The notes below the pieces were generated by a model. It was not told the origin of the DNA, ran no database searches, and saw only the letters and a program-made list of their open reading frames with translations. Positions 46,679 to 54,170 of a stretch of 64,000 nt of DNA are shown here, in pieces. Within the stretch, counting starts at the first letter, position 1, and every line of letters starts with the position of its first letter. A program made the translations under genes and the position numbers. This stretch comes from a virus, in IMG/VR virus record IMGVR_UViG_3300038558_000079, positions 26,555 through 90,554 of that record; one strand, given 5' to 3'.

Positions 46679-46683
46679 GTCAA
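46655..46683 (-). promoter_or_regulatory. Promoter of the 110-residue gene
   Basis: TTGACA (46683-46678), 17-nt spacer, TATTGT (46660-46655) on the minus strand. Confidence 0.7.
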
Positions 46684-46723
46684 CTATTTTTAAAATAATT
46701 CTCAAAACTTGTCAGAGTCTTAA

Positions 46724-46762
46724 GAAAAACACCTCGCTAAAAAGTAATTCTAGCGAGGTGTT
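46724..46762 (-). terminator. Terminator of the Csx3-like gene
   Basis: On the minus strand a 12-bp stem AACACCTCGCTA / TAGCGAGGTGTT is followed by TTTTCTT. It lies 26 nt after the Csx3-like stop. Confidence 0.85.
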
Positions 46763-46787
46763 AACAGTTGCTATTATCTTTATGTCA

Positions 46788-47114
46788 CTACGGCAAGTCT
46801 ACAGTAAGAACGTCTCCAATGTTCACATTTGGGGTACGAGTGGCTACAATCACAACACCTAAACGTGGATCGTAGCACCCTAGCCAAGGTGCAAAATGAC
46901 AACATTGGTTGACTAAATACCCGTATAGCCAAATTGGAGCTTTCCCCTCAATGACAATACCTTTTGAAAAATCTATACCCTGTGGAAATTTTACCCCTTT
47001 AATATCGCTGGGTACAATTACACCACTTTCGTTGACAATTTTGACACGTAGGAGTTGGCAAGGTAACCCGTCATGGGTTTTATGGGGAATGGCTTGAAGT
47101 TCAATTGCGCTCAT
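46788..47114 (-). CDS. Csx3/Crn3-like cyclic-oligoadenylate ring nuclease
   Basis: A 108-residue protein whose last 60 residues match the Csx3 (Crn3) family: GIVIEGKAPIWLYGYL, then a linker ending in CCHFAPWLGCYDPRLG, then VVIVATRTPNVNIGDVL. Archaeal Csx3 reads GVVISGRGPIWLHCFL ... VYDPRLGAVVVQSHSELREGDVI. Putative active residues His73, Asp82 and Arg84 keep the same spacing as the family His60/Asp69/Arg71 (recalled numbering). Crn3 cleaves cyclic tetra-adenylate, the alarm signal of type III CRISPR. No cas gene is nearby; it is a stand-alone gene with a consensus promoter and own terminator, which suggests a viral counter-defence role. Confidence 0.85.
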   Translation of the reverse strand: MSAIELQAIPHKTHDGLPCQLLRVKIVNESGVIVPSDIKGVKFPQGIDFSKGIVIEGKAPIWLYGYLVNQCCHFAPWLGCYDPRLGVVIVATRTPNVNIGDVLTVDLP

Positions 47115-47146
47115 GGATTTTTCGCCTCGAATGTTAATCTAAACAC

Positions 47147-47175
47147 ATTATAACACCTACTACCGGAAATGTCAA
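47147..47175 (-). promoter_or_regulatory. Consensus promoter of the Csx3-like gene
   Basis: TTGACA (47175-47170), 17-nt spacer, TATAAT (47152-47147) on the minus strand: both boxes match the sigma-70 consensus exactly. Confidence 0.85.
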
Positions 47176-47209
47176 TAACTAGGATATCACGTTTCGCAAT
47201 AACATAGTC

Positions 47210-47248
47210 AAAAAAATATCACTACAGCAGTACCAATACTGTAGTGAT
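47210..47248 (-). terminator. Terminator after the 58-residue gene
   Basis: ATCACTACAG / CTGTAGTGAT 10-bp stem (plus-strand arms 47218-47227 and 47239-47248) followed on the minus strand by ATTTTTTTG. Confidence 0.8.
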
Positions 47249-47328
47249 GGGCTAACCCGAATTAGTTCCCTCTCATAACTTATACTTCCTACCCGTTCCA
47301 GAGGTTGGAAATATTCTGAGGTTCAAAT

Positions 47329-47358
47329 CTATTATAACAACTACAATTGTTATAATAG
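47329..47358. promoter_or_regulatory. 12-bp inverted repeat downstream of the 58-residue gene
   Basis: CTATTATAACAA (47329-47340) and TTGTTATAATAG (47347-47358) with 6 bp between, the same arm and gap lengths as the operator at 46649-46678. It contains TATAAT on both strands. Function unknown. Confidence 0.5.
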
Positions 47359-47366
47359 CCCAATAC

Positions 47367-47543
47367 TTAATCCCTGATAATAGTGAAAGTCGCATTAAGA
47401 TTCGCGATTCCACGTCGCAATGCGTGAATGTCAGGATAAGTAACATATCTTAACTCTTTGTTCCAATACCCCTTGGGACACAGATACATTTGGGTGACTT
47501 TATTTTGGACAATTGCCTTCACTGAGTCTGATGACGGTTTCAT
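47367..47543 (-). CDS. Small hypothetical protein (58 residues)
   Basis: The frame starts at ATG 47543, with AAAGGAG 12 nt upstream, and ends at TAA 47367. It begins MKPSSDSVKAIVQNKVTQMY and is basic, with a Cys-Pro-Lys-Gly turn and an R-rich middle (HALRRGIAN). It has its own perfect promoter (47578-47606) and terminator, strong evidence that this short gene is real. Not recognised. Confidence 0.7.
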   Translation of the reverse strand: MKPSSDSVKAIVQNKVTQMYLCPKGYWNKELRYVTYPDIHALRRGIANLNATFTIIRD

Positions 47544-47577
47544 ATAACGAATTCACTCCTTTGCTGTTTTCAGTACT

Positions 47578-47606
47578 ATTATAATATACCACAGCGCGAA
47601 TGTCAA
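47578..47606 (-). promoter_or_regulatory. Consensus promoter of the 58-residue gene
   Basis: TTGACA (47606-47601), 17-nt spacer, TATAAT (47583-47578) on the minus strand, exact consensus in both boxes. Confidence 0.85.
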
Positions 47607-47608
47607 TA

Positions 47609-47665
47609 GCACTAAAAAAACTTCCTGAACCTACACGTTACGGGTTTAGGAAGTTTTTTTAGTGC
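47609..47665. terminator. Bidirectional terminator
   Basis: GCACTAAAAAAACTTCCTG (from 47609) pairs with AGGAAGTTTTTTTAGTGC (ending 47665), giving a stem of about 20 bp with A/T runs on both sides. It ends the gene at 47675-48496. Confidence 0.85.
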
Positions 47666-47674
47666 CACTAATGA

Positions 47675-48496
47675 CTACAGCAGTTCAAAATCACTGCGCA
47701 CGAGAAAAAGTTCAACGGGGATATCATCAGCCTTGACGCGCCAAGGCTTCTCATCACCATCAACATACCCAGTCACCTTGCCGACCATCGCTGACCCGTA
47801 GGCACTGGTCGTGATTGTCTTACCTATCAGTAAGTGTGGCGACTCCGCATCGTCTTGTGGCGCTAATTCGAGAGTTTCCTTATCTAGTACCGACTCTTGC
47901 GGCTGCACTTTGGTATCAACGATTGGGATAAGATTCTCATCGATATTCAGTGGTACGAATTGCCCACCTGCTACTGGTGGAACCTCAAAGTTCATAACGG
48001 CAATAGTAGCTACATCTTTCAATGTAGCATTCCAACCTACTAGCAGATACCGTCCTTTGACAGGTGAATCTTTGAGATTATCTACTATCTCGATAGTGCC
48101 TTCTGAGGGATACTCGGATAGCAAGTAATTTCTCCACACCGATGTAGAATTCTGGTTGTCTCCCTTCACGCGGCGATAATCAATGCCGCAAAAATACGTG
48201 TAACCGTCTGCATCTTTCTTAGCACCAAACCGCTCTTGTAGCATCACAACCCCATTAAAGTCTAAAACTTTTTCAGGTGTTGGAGATAGGTACTTCTTAA
48301 GATGTGTAATCACCTGGTTTACAATGAAACGTTTTCCGTCATCTGATTGATTACTCAATTCTTCATCAAGGTAGGAGATGACTCTCTCCAATACTTCAGA
48401 ATTTTCCTGTGCAGCTTCTACCAGTTGTGCTAATTCTCGGTAGCGTTTTTCGGCTTGCTGTAGTTCTTTTTCGAGTTCACTAATGCTGTTAGTCAT
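47675..48496 (-). CDS. Hypothetical protein with N-terminal coiled coil
   Basis: A 273-residue acidic protein. Residues 1-50 are a predicted coiled coil (ISELEKELQQAEKRYRELAQ), the middle contains mixed strands (YTYFCGIDYRRVKGDN, GRYLLVGWNATLKDVATI), and the C-terminal 60 residues form a small beta domain. It follows the 99-residue ribbon-helix-helix-like gene by 37 nt, probably in one operon. Not recognised. Confidence 0.55.
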   Translation of the reverse strand: MTNSISELEKELQQAEKRYRELAQLVEAAQENSEVLERVISYLDEELSNQSDDGKRFIVNQVITHLKKYLSPTPEKVLDFNGVVMLQERFGAKKDADGYTYFCGIDYRRVKGDNQNSTSVWRNYLLSEYPSEGTIEIVDNLKDSPVKGRYLLVGWNATLKDVATIAVMNFEVPPVAGGQFVPLNIDENLIPIVDTKVQPQESVLDKETLELAPQDDAESPHLLIGKTITTSAYGSAMVGKVTGYVDGDEKPWRVKADDIPVELFLVRSDFELL

Positions 48497-48533
48497 GCGA
48501 TTCTCCTTATTATTTAGGTATCTTTATTATACC

Positions 48534-48833
48534 CTAATCGCCATCTTCTAGCAATATCTTTCCAGATATTACAGAATTCATAATTACATCTAAAACTTCT
48601 GATGGCTCGAACCCTCTCTCCCTTACCCATGCCGCAAACTTAGCACGGATGTTTTCAGAACCAGCGTCTTTATGAACGTATTCCCCTTCGTTCCAGGCAT
48701 TGATAAATCCACCGATAACTGCACTCTGGGTTAATCGTTGTTCCCGGCATTTCTGTTTGAAAGTATTGAATTCGTCTTCTGTCACTCTAAGACTAGCCAT
48801 TAGTGGTTGTCTCTTAGTTGTCTCAGTTGTCAT
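48534..48833 (-). CDS. Small ribbon-helix-helix-like protein
   Basis: A 99-residue protein. The N-terminal half, LMASLRVTEDEFNTFKQKC then LTQSAVIGGFINAW, fits a CopG/Arc-like strand-helix-helix unit, as in small DNA-binding regulators. The C-terminal half is helical and acidic. It precedes the 273-residue gene in one leftward unit; a TATAAT on the minus strand lies near 48872. It could regulate the neighbouring membrane operon. Confidence 0.55.
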   Translation of the reverse strand: MTTETTKRQPLMASLRVTEDEFNTFKQKCREQRLTQSAVIGGFINAWNEGEYVHKDAGSENIRAKFAAWVRERGFEPSEVLDVIMNSVISGKILLEDGD

Positions 48834-48910
48834 GACGCTTCTCCAGTTATTTACTACTATTAATTATTATACCTTAACCCACACATACAAGCAATTATGT
48901 ACGTTTGTGC

Positions 48911-49062
48911 TACCTGCGGATTCCCCCCCCACAACATTGGCTGGATGATGTACGGCGTTGGTGTTCCAGCTTCCGACATGTTGTATTCAATATCTATAAC
49001 AGAGGTAAACATGTCGGAAGCTACACCCAATACCCTGTATGCTTCCTAGCTTCCGACATGTT
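48911..49062. repeat. Composite dispersed element, copy 5
   Basis: Same three-part layout as copy 4: eight-C module (48911-48943), box pair (48969-48982 and 49008-49021, 25-nt middle) and a third box (49049-49062) after 27 nt. The eight-C module matches copy 4 in 31 of 33 bases. It lies between the 3' end of the membrane ATPase gene and the ribbon-helix-helix-like gene. Confidence 0.95.
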
Positions 49063-49072
49063 GAAGTTCTGT

Positions 49073-50380
49073 TCAGGGGTCAAATTTACGAAGATATTCT
49101 AGGCTCGGTAGTTCCAGAACCTCAAAAGTAATCCCATTCTTTTCGAGTAATGCCACTCCATAACCTGCTTTCACTTTCTCTGAAAGATATCTAGACAATC
49201 CATTTTTCCCAAACTTTGCTGCTATCTCTATGGCAGCTTTACCAGGGTATAAATGCCAAGCTATATCCCTAGCTGTCGAGATTCCACTAGCACCGATGCT
49301 TTCTACAGTTTCACTCTGGCATCCGACAAACATTTGGACTTTTTGACCTCTAAAATTGAAGAATGCTGACTTAATGCACTGCTCCATATACCCCTTCGCT
49401 TTTATGATTTCCTTCTTGTCTTTTTCGGGGTCTAGAAAACCATTGGTATAGATATCTGACCATTCATCTCCAAAGATACGCCAATATTGGGCATCAGCAC
49501 TCATACCATATTGTTGGCGATTAGTACTTTCCCGGAATGTAGCCGCTACAAAGTCTAGATAGTGACTACCATCAGGTTTTGCTGTTAGATACCAGGTGAG
49601 GTCGTGGGATTCTAAGGTGTCAAAGTTTGATGTATCTCCGATATACCGCCCCTTTTCTCTGTCAGCGTCATAGCCAAATTTCAGATCGTAAACTTCTGCC
49701 AATGCTGCATTCCGATGGTCATGTATTTTTGGAGTAGCAAGGACTTTGTACCCCTCTAACTTTTCAAAGATAGAGGCGACAGTTACAGTCTTTCCACTCC
49801 CCTGTTCCGCAACGACCATCACCACAGGATACCTGTTGATATCATTCAGTGCATCAGGTGTAATCGCGATCGCACCATCAGGAATTTCTGACTGGCGTGT
49901 CTTTGTAATGACTGGATGTACGGTTACGGGTAGTGGAGGTTTTGACTCAGGTGTGTCTACCTTCTGTTGTGGAGTTTTCTGTGAAGGTGTAGGGATTGGC
50001 GATTGTGGTACAGGGATTGGCGTTGGCAGCGTTTGAGAGAGGTTTTCAATGATGGTTTCTTGTGCTACAACCTCATGGCTATCTAGAATAGCCTGAGCCT
50101 CAATTACACCTTTCTGGAGTAATAAATTTTGTGTAATTTCTCTCTGTTGTTCAAAGATGCTAGCAGATTGTGCAGCTACTAAGGCATCTTTACTGGCTGA
50201 TGCTAAGAAAGCTGTACTAGTAAGTAGTGCAGCAGCTTTAATAGCACCCTTAGTGGGGACTGTACCGCTAATACCTACTACCAATGCTGATAGTCCTAAC
50301 AATGCACTAATTATTATCTGTGCATTTAGCGCATTGTAATCCGGTAATGTAATGTCCTCTATCTCGAATATACCTCTCAT
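49073..50380 (-). CDS. Membrane-anchored P-loop ATPase
   Basis: A 435-residue protein. Two hydrophobic segments (about 21-40 and 44-62) precede a long Pro/Gln-rich linker (118-155) and a P-loop ATPase: Walker A AEQGSGKT (191-198) and Walker B-like WRIFGDEWSD (about 300). No other motifs of a known ATPase class were recognised; HerA/FtsK- and TraD-like or Zot-like membrane ATPases share the layout. It starts within the previous gene (4-nt ATGA overlap) and is the last gene of a three-gene operon with an HNH nuclease and a four-segment membrane protein. Confidence 0.7.
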   Translation of the reverse strand: MRGIFEIEDITLPDYNALNAQIIISALLGLSALVVGISGTVPTKGAIKAAALLTSTAFLASASKDALVAAQSASIFEQQREITQNLLLQKGVIEAQAILDSHEVVAQETIIENLSQTLPTPIPVPQSPIPTPSQKTPQQKVDTPESKPPLPVTVHPVITKTRQSEIPDGAIAITPDALNDINRYPVVMVVAEQGSGKTVTVASIFEKLEGYKVLATPKIHDHRNAALAEVYDLKFGYDADREKGRYIGDTSNFDTLESHDLTWYLTAKPDGSHYLDFVAATFRESTNRQQYGMSADAQYWRIFGDEWSDIYTNGFLDPEKDKKEIIKAKGYMEQCIKSAFFNFRGQKVQMFVGCQSETVESIGASGISTARDIAWHLYPGKAAIEIAAKFGKNGLSRYLSEKVKAGYGVALLEKNGITFEVLELPSLEYLRKFDP

Positions 50381-50775
50381 CTCTTGTTCTCTCTCCTTTG
50401 ATAGATTCTTTCCAGCACTACAGCTAGTAGAAATGTTCCAGCCGACATTAAGATGTTTATCCCGTTCACTTCGCCTATCTTAAATGCTAAGAGGTAGAGA
50501 TAGAGAGCATCCCACCAGCCCGCTACCAAGCTAAAGAAAATCGCTCCAAATATCCCCGCCGCTAGTAGGCGATACTCACGTACCCGCGTTACCAGAAATA
50601 CTACCAATGATGTTAGTAGGGTTCCTAACTGTAAGAAACCACCACCCGGTATTAACACGGGTATGAGACGGGATATTATACTTAGTGTTGTACTAAGTGC
50701 CAATAGAGCGCCAAGTCCTAATGCAATAGCAAGTAACTTATAGTTTCTTTCTAACTTTGATGACTTATCAGTCAT
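50377..50775 (-). CDS. Multi-pass membrane protein
   Basis: A 132-residue protein with four predicted membrane segments (about 13-33, 37-60, 67-88 and 102-122) and a positively charged C-terminus (ERIYQRRENKR), so that end is probably cytoplasmic. It is coupled to the membrane ATPase by a 4-nt overlap and lies 10 nt after the HNH gene. Not recognised; within the operon it could form the membrane pore or anchor. Confidence 0.6.
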   Translation of the reverse strand: MTDKSSKLERNYKLLAIALGLGALLALSTTLSIISRLIPVLIPGGGFLQLGTLLTSLVVFLVTRVREYRLLAAGIFGAIFFSLVAGWWDALYLYLLAFKIGEVNGINILMSAGTFLLAVVLERIYQRRENKR

Positions 50776-50785
50776 AATGGACTCC

Positions 50786-51346
50786 TTAAATTGAGATTAA
50801 TAGTAATAGCAGCAATACCACTAATGCACCTATGGGTATTGCTAGAGATCTGAATACATTATTAGCACTCTCTAACCAGCTAACCCTCTTATATCTGATG
50901 CCCTTAAGTCTTTCCCTGCTTAACTCAAGCGCTATATCACCTAGTTGTTGTTGGTACTTTAGAGGGGGATAAGTAGTTGGGAAATTCCCCACAATTTCAC
51001 CCTGAATTAATTGCCAATTGGTTTGTAACTTCTTAATAACTTCTGACCTATTCCTATTCCCCCATTGCGGATTGTCCTTATCCCTTATGTAATATTCGGG
51101 TGTATGGAGTAGATGGTGGCATGAGCCAGGTTTAGTGGTAGAACCACACACCGCTACTAAATTTTCACCAGCTATCCCGTCACTACCTTGTGTGTAGTAA
51201 AGGTGGTGTGTTTCTACAGCATCCTTACTGTAAAACGCGAGACAACACGCACACTTTACCCTCCCATCAGGATAAGTCTGTAAGCGCTTAACTTCAGCAC
51301 TTACAGTAGACCAATTCGCACTATACCTCTGGCTATAATCAATCAT
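50786..51346 (-). CDS. HNH endonuclease with C-terminal membrane anchor
   Basis: A 186-residue protein. An HNH domain spans about 20-85: a zinc-type CACC, ETHHLYYTQGSDGIAGENLVAVCG, and CHHLLH. The C-terminal 22 residues (LAIPIGALVVLLLLLLISI) form one membrane span, so the nuclease would face the cytoplasm at the membrane. I chose ATG at 51346; a longer frame to 51421 would add a hydrophobic leader and overlap the divergent gene. It is the first gene of the HNH, membrane protein, ATPase operon. Confidence 0.7.
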   Translation of the reverse strand: MIDYSQRYSANWSTVSAEVKRLQTYPDGRVKCACCLAFYSKDAVETHHLYYTQGSDGIAGENLVAVCGSTTKPGSCHHLLHTPEYYIRDKDNPQWGNRNRSEVIKKLQTNWQLIQGEIVGNFPTTYPPLKYQQQLGDIALELSRERLKGIRYKRVSWLESANNVFRSLAIPIGALVVLLLLLLISI

Positions 51347-51407
51347 TAGTGTCTGGTCATATACTATTATTAATGTTACCATATAATAGTAAGAATTGAT
51401 AGACGAT

Positions 51408-52145
51408 ATGGATTTAAACAAGTTAGAAGATTTTAAAAAGCCTGTAAGTGGGACTGGGTATCCAACAGCACTTACAAAGGCTCAGACCCCACGAAAGAAT
51501 CCACAACTCAAAAAGTCCGGAAGCATCTCTAAAGGCTACCTGGGTTTTGATGTGGTAGCGGAGCTAGAAGGTGCGAACGCGGGTAGTAACTTACAGCTAC
51601 TTGCTGAGGTTCAGAAGCTAGAGACAAAGACAGCCGATATGTCAATCGCGGGTGAAGCATTACGGCGTAAAGCCAGTAACTTAGCACAACAGGGCATTAT
51701 TAGAAGCACTACTGTGCAACATATCCTGAGCGAAGCTGAGAAGTTAGCACTCGCACAGAATCAAGAGAATACTGCTGTAGGGGAATTTCTTAGCAAGATT
51801 GCGCTTGCCAATACCAAGGCTGATAACAGCGATGCCTACACGGCACATGCGGGTCGTGTAGCATTCGATGATGAGAATGCTAGCTTTGCTGAGAGAATTA
51901 GAAAGCTGTATGGTGGGGTAAAACAGAAGGCTATCAGCTACGCGGAATCCCAACAGCTTGCTGAACAACAGAAGGCACGTAAAGCGCTTGAAGGTAGTGT
52001 CCAGAAGTGGATTGAGGGGAAAGGCGACACTTCAGAAGCCATGCGTGCTTTAGATGCCTTAAAGGGCGATCGTAGCAAGAACAATGAAGGCAAGTCGGTA
52101 TTGGGGTCTTTAGGGAAGTTAGCTAAAGATACCTTTGGATTGTAA
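51408..52145 (+). CDS. Hypothetical helical protein
   Basis: A 245-residue protein, Ala/Gln/Lys-rich and mainly helical (about 60-220), with a Lys/Pro-rich N-terminus (KPVSGTGYPTALTKAQTPRKN). A start at TTG 51396 is possible; ATG 51408 was preferred. A -10 TATAAT at 51382-51387 lies close upstream. Composition resembles assembly or virion internal proteins, but no family was recognised. It ends in a strong terminator. Confidence 0.55.
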   Translation: MDLNKLEDFKKPVSGTGYPTALTKAQTPRKNPQLKKSGSISKGYLGFDVVAELEGANAGSNLQLLAEVQKLETKTADMSIAGEALRRKASNLAQQGIIRSTTVQHILSEAEKLALAQNQENTAVGEFLSKIALANTKADNSDAYTAHAGRVAFDDENASFAERIRKLYGGVKQKAISYAESQQLAEQQKARKALEGSVQKWIEGKGDTSEAMRALDALKGDRSKNNEGKSVLGSLGKLAKDTFGL

Positions 52146-52155
52146 TGTGTACACA

Positions 52156-52199
52156 GTAAAAAAAGTATTAAGGATTCAATGTCCTTAATACTTTTTTAC
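52156..52199. terminator. Bidirectional terminator
   Basis: GTAAAAAAAGTATTAAGGA (52156-52174) and TCCTTAATACTTTTTTAC (52182-52199) form a long stem with A/T runs, 11 nt after the helical protein gene. The next 110 nt show no further feature. Confidence 0.85.
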
Positions 52200-52307
52200 T
52201 TTACCCTACCCCCGAATACTTGGTAACGTGTTTTCTCTCTCTTATAGATACTGAGAAACACCGCTTTTGTATACCAACAAATGCGATGTTTTCTCTAAGT
52301 AGCACTA

Positions 52308-52535
52308 TTACGATGCTGGTCTTACCACCCAATTAGGATCGGCAAGGAATTCTTGAAACACTTTGTCTGTGGGGGGATATACCGCATCCCAGTCAGCCCT
52401 TGTGTAAGTCTCTGAACAGAGATGAGTTGCTATCTTCCGCTCCCAGTCTACAAGGTAGCAACTGGAATTGCAGCAGTATGGAATTGCTTGTTCGCAAAAT
52501 ACCTCAATCTCCTCAGCAGACCAGTTATTGTTCAT
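52308..52535 (-). CDS. Small hypothetical protein with own promoter
   Basis: A 75-residue acidic protein with five cysteines in the first half (CEQAIPYCCNSSCYL, ATHLCSE). It is transcribed alone from a TTGACA promoter at 52565-52593, as are the Csx3-like and other small genes. Not recognised. Confidence 0.55.
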   Translation of the reverse strand: MNNNWSAEEIEVFCEQAIPYCCNSSCYLVDWERKIATHLCSETYTRADWDAVYPPTDKVFQEFLADPNWVVRPAS

Positions 52536-52564
52536 CTGTCTCTCCAGTTTTTCTTGATACTCTC

Positions 52565-52593
52565 ATTCTAGTACTACAACCGGGTAATGTCAA
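52565..52593 (-). promoter_or_regulatory. Promoter of the 75-residue gene
   Basis: TTGACA (52593-52588), 17-nt spacer, TAGAAT (52570-52565) on the minus strand. Confidence 0.75.
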
Positions 52594-52650
52594 CACATTT
52601 TAAAAGTATCTTCTCTAAATCGCTATAAGCCATACACTGCTTTACTTCTA

Positions 52651-52702
52651 GCTTCCGACATGTTTACCTCTATATAGATATTGAAAGCAACATGTCGGAA
52701 GC
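52651..52702. repeat. Dispersed palindromic element, copy 6 (inverted)
   Basis: Boxes at 52651-52664 and 52689-52702, 24-nt middle whose sequence reads inverted relative to copy 1. Its right flank with GTATAC continues into the 3' end of the gene at 52711. Confidence 0.95.
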
Positions 52703-52710
52703 TGAAAACA

Positions 52711-53544
52711 TTACCCCGTATACGCTGTAGCGATTTGAGCTACCAAATTCCGGAAAACACCCTTTAGTGCGTTATCGTCTAGTGGTAGGGACTGGATAAT
52801 GGTGTATTCTGCACTTAAACCCAGTGCCCCCGACATCATTTGTGATTCCAGTGCCACTACTCGTTTTACGGTGCAGCGACTGGCAAATGGGTAGTCATGA
52901 CGCTGGTAATAAGTAAGCCTACTACCATAAAGACTTAACTGACTCTGCCAATAGTCGATCGCCCTCTTGAGCCTCCACAGTCGCTTGAATACGTGGAGAG
53001 TAATGGGAGTGCCCTTGGGGTATCCCAAACCTCTCATGTACCCTGTGATGGTAGCGGGGGATGTATCGAAGTGTCTTGCCACTACATCCCTAAGCGCATA
53101 GTGCCCATGGTTACGTTTCACCCTTCTGAGATATCTCTGTAGTCCGGGTGGGTGTGCCCTTAAGTATCCCCCAGTCCGGATACACTTCCCGGTACTCAAC
53201 CAATAGCTGTAAGCACTGGCAAAGCGACTCATCGCACCAACGCCACCCTCCACCTTCTCCATGTACTTTGCGAGAATTCTCAAATCTCCAGTAATCAGGG
53301 ATGTGAACGAGCGCTTAGTACCACTCTCTGCTAGTAACAACACCCGGAAACACCACATCCTATAAGCGCTTGGTAGGTCAAATCGGGTGCTAATTCGTAC
53401 AGCCGTATTTATGCCTAATAATCTACAGTCGCTGGACAATACAGACGGTGATATTCCTAGCAATGCCGCCAGATCTCTCGAAAGCAATGGTGCAAAGCAT
53501 TTTGGAACATCGCAGAATAACTCGTAATGGTTTGGTGTTTTCAT
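52711..53544 (-). CDS. Hypothetical protein with HTH-like segments
   Basis: A 277-residue basic protein. SRDLAALLGISPSVLSSDCR (about 22-41) and VVARHFDTSPATITGYMRGL (about 158-178) both look like helix-turn-helix units, and there are several Arg-rich stretches. It could bind DNA, for example as a replication or partition factor. Its codons are richer in G and C than the neighbours. The ATG at 53544 is far from any consensus promoter. Family not recognised. Confidence 0.5.
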   Translation of the reverse strand: MKTPNHYELFCDVPKCFAPLLSRDLAALLGISPSVLSSDCRLLGINTAVRISTRFDLPSAYRMWCFRVLLLAESGTKRSFTSLITGDLRILAKYMEKVEGGVGAMSRFASAYSYWLSTGKCIRTGGYLRAHPPGLQRYLRRVKRNHGHYALRDVVARHFDTSPATITGYMRGLGYPKGTPITLHVFKRLWRLKRAIDYWQSQLSLYGSRLTYYQRHDYPFASRCTVKRVVALESQMMSGALGLSAEYTIIQSLPLDDNALKGVFRNLVAQIATAYTG

Positions 53545-53654
53545 AAAAAGCTTAAAGTGTTTACAGATATACGTTTGATGCTAGAGCCAGTAAGTCACAA
53601 TTGGCTAACTTGTAAGAAATTACGGTTAACTTTCCAGAGTACTCGCTAACTTTA

Positions 53655-53683
53655 TTGTTATTGTCCAGAATATAAGTTATAAT
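53655..53683 (+). promoter_or_regulatory. Promoter of the 132-residue gene
   Basis: TTGTTA (53655-53660), 17-nt spacer, TATAAT (53678-53683). Confidence 0.6.
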
Positions 53684-53714
53684 CAAACATAACACATCAT
53701 CCTTGGAAAAGACA

Positions 53715-54113
53715 ATGGCTAAAAATCCGAATAATAGCGGCATAGTATTAACAGATGATAGTATGGGTGCAACAGGTGATGATACCCTGTTATCACCAGT
53801 CATCGAAACACCAAATGTCACTGTGTCACAGCATACAGAGAACTCCACAGAGGCAATGGCTGGGGAGATGGTCGCCCTCATCCAGGAGAACGCCTCAGTG
53901 TTGCAAGAGCTAATCAGAAGTAACACCGAGGAGGCACTAGCACAGATCCAGATGGTCTACGCCGACTGCCAGCGACAGGTTGAGGACTATTACCTCACCC
54001 AGCAACAGCAACTACAGGAAAGCATTACCGCCAGTATCGCGAGTGGTAATGCAGCGCTTCTCAAGAAGCTACAGGGTGAGAAGCTAACACTCGCTAATCT
54101 TAGGAAAAAGTAG
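53715..54113 (+). CDS. Small coiled-coil protein
   Basis: A 132-residue protein (ATG 53715, preferred over TTG 53703). A flexible N-terminus (about 1-40) is followed by a long Glu/Gln-rich helix (QVEDYYLTQQQQLQES), likely a coiled coil, and a basic end (LRKK). It may be a multimeric assembly or structural accessory factor. Not recognised. Confidence 0.55.
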   Translation: MAKNPNNSGIVLTDDSMGATGDDTLLSPVIETPNVTVSQHTENSTEAMAGEMVALIQENASVLQELIRSNTEEALAQIQMVYADCQRQVEDYYLTQQQQLQESITASIASGNAALLKKLQGEKLTLANLRKK

Positions 54114-54120
54114 CATCCCG

Positions 54121-54149
54121 TTGACATATCTGCTAGTATTATATATGGT
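54121..54149 (+). promoter_or_regulatory. Promoter of the two small membrane protein genes
   Basis: TTGACA (54121-54126), 17-nt spacer, TATGGT (54144-54149). Confidence 0.65.
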
Positions 54150-54170
54150 TATGATATAGCATTAGCAGGT

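Noticed and set aside
46788-47114. Part of a type III CRISPR locus
   Set aside because: No cas or array sequence surrounds it; it is alone with its own promoter and terminator.
44680-49062. A CRISPR array formed by repeated 14-bp boxes
   Set aside because: The boxes are mostly inverted pairs dispersed over 54 kb, with no spacers between regular direct repeats and no cas genes.
51347-51421. Extended N-terminus of the HNH protein from 51421
   Set aside because: The extra 25 residues are Tyr/Ser-rich and overlap the divergent gene; ATG 51346 gives a compact HNH protein.
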